The notes below the pieces were generated by a model. The model was given only the letters and a program-made list of their open reading frames with translations, searched no databases and was not told the origin of the DNA. Below, one piece after another: positions 15,793-17,518 of a stretch of 17,518 nucleotides of DNA (its first letter is position 1; each line of letters opens with the position of its first letter). This DNA comes from Bacillota bacterium. GTDB lineage: Bacteria; Bacillota; Clostridia; Christensenellales; Aristaeellaceae. Location of the stretch: assembly GCA_023398575.1 (NCBI GenBank), contig JAEWSC010000069.1, positions 1 through 17,518 on the forward strand. Direction: 5' to 3'. Made by a program: the position numbers and the translations under genes.

Positions 15793-16479
15793 ATGGCTAT
15801 TGAGAGCAAAGATATAAAGCTCCTTTGGGGACGATCTGCTGGGCTTTGTGCACATTGTAGAACCGACCTTACATACGTTCTTACATCTCAAGAAGTCTTT
15901 ACAATTGGAGAAATGGCCCACGTTATTGCCAGAAAAGAGAATGGCCCACGTGGCTCTGAGGCTATAGATCCTGAGTTAAGAGATTCATATCAAAACCTTA
16001 TCTTATTGTGTAATAATCATCATGAAATGATAGATAAATCGCCACAGAGTTATTCGGTGACTCAGATTCTTGAGTGGAAACAGATGCATGAGGAATTTGT
16101 TAGAAGTAAGCTGGCGGGAGAATATTATCCCGACAAACCTGCGCTATTTGAATCTATCAAAAGAATTCTGGCAGAAAACCACTCAGTGTATAAACAGTAT
16201 GGCCCAAAATCTCAAGTTGCACTAAGAAATCCCATGTCTTTGGCGAAAGAAATATGGGATGCACAAAAACTTGTGACGTTAATACCAAACAACAAAAAAA
16301 TTGTTAATCTAGTGGAAACGAATACAGCATATCTCACAGGCCAAGAATACAATCTGTTTATCGAATTTAAGATGCATGCCTTATCATTTGAGAACAATGC
16401 TTATGAACGCCAAGATGATGAAAGTGTCACTTTGTTTCCGGGAGAGTTTAGAGAAATGATTTTTAATGGAGGTTTATAA
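15793..16479 (+). CDS. HNH endonuclease domain protein with uncharacterised C-terminal domain
   Basis: The N-terminal 110 residues of this 228-residue protein are an HNH nuclease domain. A zinc site is formed by C19-x2-C22 and C73-x2-H76; the catalytic elements are H43 in MAHVIA, N68 in NLILLC and H77. It should cut DNA. Residues about 115-228 form a second, unrecognised domain with PNNKKIVNLVETN, FKMHALSFE and a late LFPGEF motif. ATG 15793 follows GAGG by 9 bases. Base composition is visibly A+T-richer than the c-di-GMP genes before it, suggesting recent transfer. First gene of a three-gene operon with the two genes below; a defence role is inferred from that context. Confidence 0.85.
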   Translation: MAIESKDIKLLWGRSAGLCAHCRTDLTYVLTSQEVFTIGEMAHVIARKENGPRGSEAIDPELRDSYQNLILLCNNHHEMIDKSPQSYSVTQILEWKQMHEEFVRSKLAGEYYPDKPALFESIKRILAENHSVYKQYGPKSQVALRNPMSLAKEIWDAQKLVTLIPNNKKIVNLVETNTAYLTGQEYNLFIEFKMHALSFENNAYERQDDESVTLFPGEFREMIFNGGL

Positions 16480-16480
16480 A

Positions 16481-16891
16481 ATGGGGAAGAACACAGATAG
16501 GCCAAGAAGTGATAGTGTCGCATTCTTCGAAAGCGTTTTGTCGGGGCATGATAACATCGAAACTTGGCGTAAGGCACAGGATCAGGTCTACAAAATATGC
16601 CGAAGTAGGGGTTGTGATATTACTGTCTACATTACCGATTTATACACAGTCGGATTAGCAGACTACCATAATATCAAAGAGGCAGTTCCTGATGTTGATG
16701 CCATCGTCACTTTATCAGGATGGAATGGATATACTCATCAGGCAAAGACAACTGCCCGAAGACAAGGTGTTGGAATTTTTGTTGTGAGTGAATTTTTGGG
16801 AGCTATAAACTATGAACGAATTACACCCTATATTAAGTATAATTCTGAAGGAAAGCCTGTTACTTACTGGCACGACGACGATGATAACTAA
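16481..16891 (+). CDS. Unrecognised 136-residue protein, weakly Mrr-like core
   Basis: I do not recognise this family. The sequence suggests a helical N-terminus, then a strand-helix-strand core: ITVYITD (47-53), DAIVTLSGWNGYT (73-85), a helix with QAKTTARR, GVGIF (96-100) and EFLGAIN (104-110), ending in an acidic DDDDN. The IVT-SG-T-AK-GVGIF rhythm recalls the C-terminal half of Mrr-type restriction folds, but the E-x-K catalytic motif expected upstream is missing, so it could be an inactive relative or an unrelated Rossmann-like protein. ATG 16481 follows GGAGG by 8 bases and starts one base after the HNH stop; its end overlaps the nucleotidyltransferase gene by 11 bases. Confidence 0.8.
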   Translation: MGKNTDRPRSDSVAFFESVLSGHDNIETWRKAQDQVYKICRSRGCDITVYITDLYTVGLADYHNIKEAVPDVDAIVTLSGWNGYTHQAKTTARRQGVGIFVVSEFLGAINYERITPYIKYNSEGKPVTYWHDDDDN

Positions 16892-17126
16892 CATTTTCCT
16901 TTTTGGTTCTGCCTTATATTCTTTGTCTCCTTCTGATATTGACCTGTTAACTATCTATCGTAACTCACATACTAGCAATTATAGAAATTTGATGCAACTA
17001 AGAGAGTGTGTGCGAGTTAAGGTTAAGAGGGACCTTGGAAAAGAAGTAGATATGGTTATACTAAATGAAGATGAATATCACGATAGCGTGTACGAATCTT
17101 TAGAAAAAGTAGTATTGATCGCTTAG
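16881..17126 (+). CDS. Minimal nucleotidyltransferase (MNT) domain protein
   Basis: This 81-residue protein has the nucleotidyltransferase signature FLFGSALYSLSPSDIDLL: G9-S10, then D19-x-D21, with a third acidic residue D57 in VDMVIL. That makes a complete set of metal-binding residues in a very short MNT-type domain. MNT proteins usually act as antitoxins that AMPylate a HEPN RNase toxin, but no HEPN gene is next to it. The start ATG 16881 overlaps the end of the preceding gene (ATGATAACTAA) and has no ribosome binding site, so translation is probably coupled. An earlier in-frame ATG at 16812 would overlap that gene by 80 bases and is less likely. Confidence 0.78.
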   Translation: MITNIFLFGSALYSLSPSDIDLLTIYRNSHTSNYRNLMQLRECVRVKVKRDLGKEVDMVILNEDEYHDSVYESLEKVVLIA

Positions 17127-17144
17127 TATGCTATATAGTGTTCT

Positions 17145-17174
17145 ATTAGATTGGAAGAACCTAACCATTCTAAT
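17145..17174 (+). terminator. A+T-rich hairpin after the MNT gene, possible terminator
   Basis: ATTAGATTGG (17145-17154) pairs with CCATTCTAAT (17165-17174), with one T-T mismatch and a 10-base loop, 18 bases after the stop of the cassette. Only a short T-run follows, so it may be weak. Confidence 0.4.
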
Positions 17175-17253
17175 TTCGCTCATTTAGTAAACTGAATAGG
17201 CGGTCCCAAATTCTCTGGAACCACTCTTTATGTTCTGGTGTGTAATCATGTTT
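17170..17253 (-). pseudogene. Gene-end-like 27-residue open frame, no start codon
   Basis: Between a TGA at 17256-17254 and a TAG at 17172-17170 the minus strand encodes KHDYTPEHKEWFQRIWDR followed by LFSLLNERN. The mix of aromatic, charged and helix-forming residues looks like the end of a real protein, yet there is no start codon or ribosome binding site. It may be the remnant of a gene disrupted near rplQ, or chance. The rest of 17127-17375 holds two hairpins and nothing else I can support. Confidence 0.25.
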
Positions 17254-17302
17254 TCAGGCTGTAGTAATGCAACAGCAACCACACAAAGTACAATTGGCTT
17301 AG

Positions 17303-17350
17303 AAATAAAACCCCTAGGCGAAAGTTTTATATCGCCCAGGGGTTTTATTT
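17303..17350. terminator. Bidirectional terminator after rplQ
   Basis: A 19-bp stem (17303-17321 with 17332-17350) with a single A-C mismatch and a 10-base loop has AAATAAAA on one side and TTTTATTT on the other, so it can work in both directions. It lies 25 bases after the rplQ stop on the minus strand and also insulates rplQ from the cassette. Confidence 0.88.
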
Positions 17351-17375
17351 GGATTGAGGTTATTGAGCAGACCCC

Positions 17376-17518
17376 TTACAGGATCTCCAGAATCACCATT
17401 TCGGCAGCATCGCCGCGACGGGGTCCCAAGCGGTAGATGCGGGTGTAGCCGCCTGCGCAGCCCTTTTCCGCATTACGTGCCTTGAACTTGGGTCCAATTT
17501 CACGGAAGAGCTTTTCGA
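17376..17518 (-). CDS. rplQ: Ribosomal protein L17 (bL17), C-terminal 46 residues (runs off the right edge)
   Basis: The minus-strand frame ending at TAA 17378-17376 encodes EKLFREIGPKFKARN, then GGYTRIYRLGPRRGDAAEMV and ILEIL. The GGYTRI-LGPRRGD-A-MV-IEL pattern is the conserved C-terminus of bacterial L17 in the large ribosomal subunit. The 5' part lies beyond the window. L17 normally closes the rpsM-rpsK-rpsD-rpoA-rplQ operon, and the terminator just downstream fits that. No other gene of the operon is visible here. Confidence 0.93.
   Translation of the reverse strand, partial: EKLFREIGPKFKARNAEKGCAGGYTRIYRLGPRRGDAAEMVILEIL

Noticed and set aside
15573..17350. Insertion sequence or integrase-borne element around the HNH cassette
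   Set aside because: I found no transposase or integrase, no terminal inverted repeats and no clear target duplication or tRNA attachment site at the cassette edges.
17230..17436. Plus-strand open frame of 68 residues starting like a lipoprotein
   Set aside because: It reads through the rplQ terminator hairpin and into the antisense of rplQ, and has no ribosome binding site.

Overview
The window looks like chromosomal DNA from a Bacillota, most likely a Clostridia-type bacterium. The evidence is the gene families and order: a YrrD-like PRC-barrel protein, a small membrane protein, an AI-2E family permease, IreB, RuvX and DUF1292; DUF5665-LspA-RluD; and the end of rplQ. GGAGG-type ribosome binding sites and sigma-A-like promoters fit this. 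No species can be named from the sequence alone.

Layout. Positions 1-5101 are all on the minus strand: the first codons of an aspartate kinase gene with a long leader; a pair of GNAT acetyltransferases; an ireB operon with a near-consensus promoter, in which RuvX is fused in frame to a DUF1292 domain and followed by a second DUF1292 protein with a Cys/His-rich tail; then the AI-2E permease, a 47-residue membrane peptide and a PRC-barrel protein. Positions 5102-6945 hold a divergent PAS-GGDEF-hemerythrin diguanylate cyclase. A bidirectional terminator separates it from a minus-strand DUF5665-lspA-rluD operon (7002-8716). A divergent region with a palindrome set into a promoter leads to a two-gene operon: a zinc-ribbon membrane protein and a short QueG-like iron-sulfur protein (8911-10059).

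From 10192 to 15551 two large membrane-bound sensors stand in tandem, each ending in GGDEF plus HD-GYP. The first carries a one-base frameshift between its second membrane segment and its first cytoplasmic PAS domain. The second has an HD-GYP domain altered at two metal-site positions. With the hemerythrin cyclase, cyclic-di-GMP signalling accounts for about 7 kb of the window.

Positions 15793-17126 hold a clearly A+T-richer three-gene cassette: an HNH nuclease, an unrecognised 136-residue protein and a minimal MNT-type nucleotidyltransferase. The genes are tightly spaced or overlapping and lie between two terminators, with short gene-end-like scraps on the opposite strand at both sides. This is the best candidate for an uncharacterised, possibly defensive, system. 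The window closes with the C-terminal end of ribosomal protein L17 (rplQ) on the minus strand. I see no tRNA, rRNA, CRISPR array, insertion sequence or c-di-GMP riboswitch.
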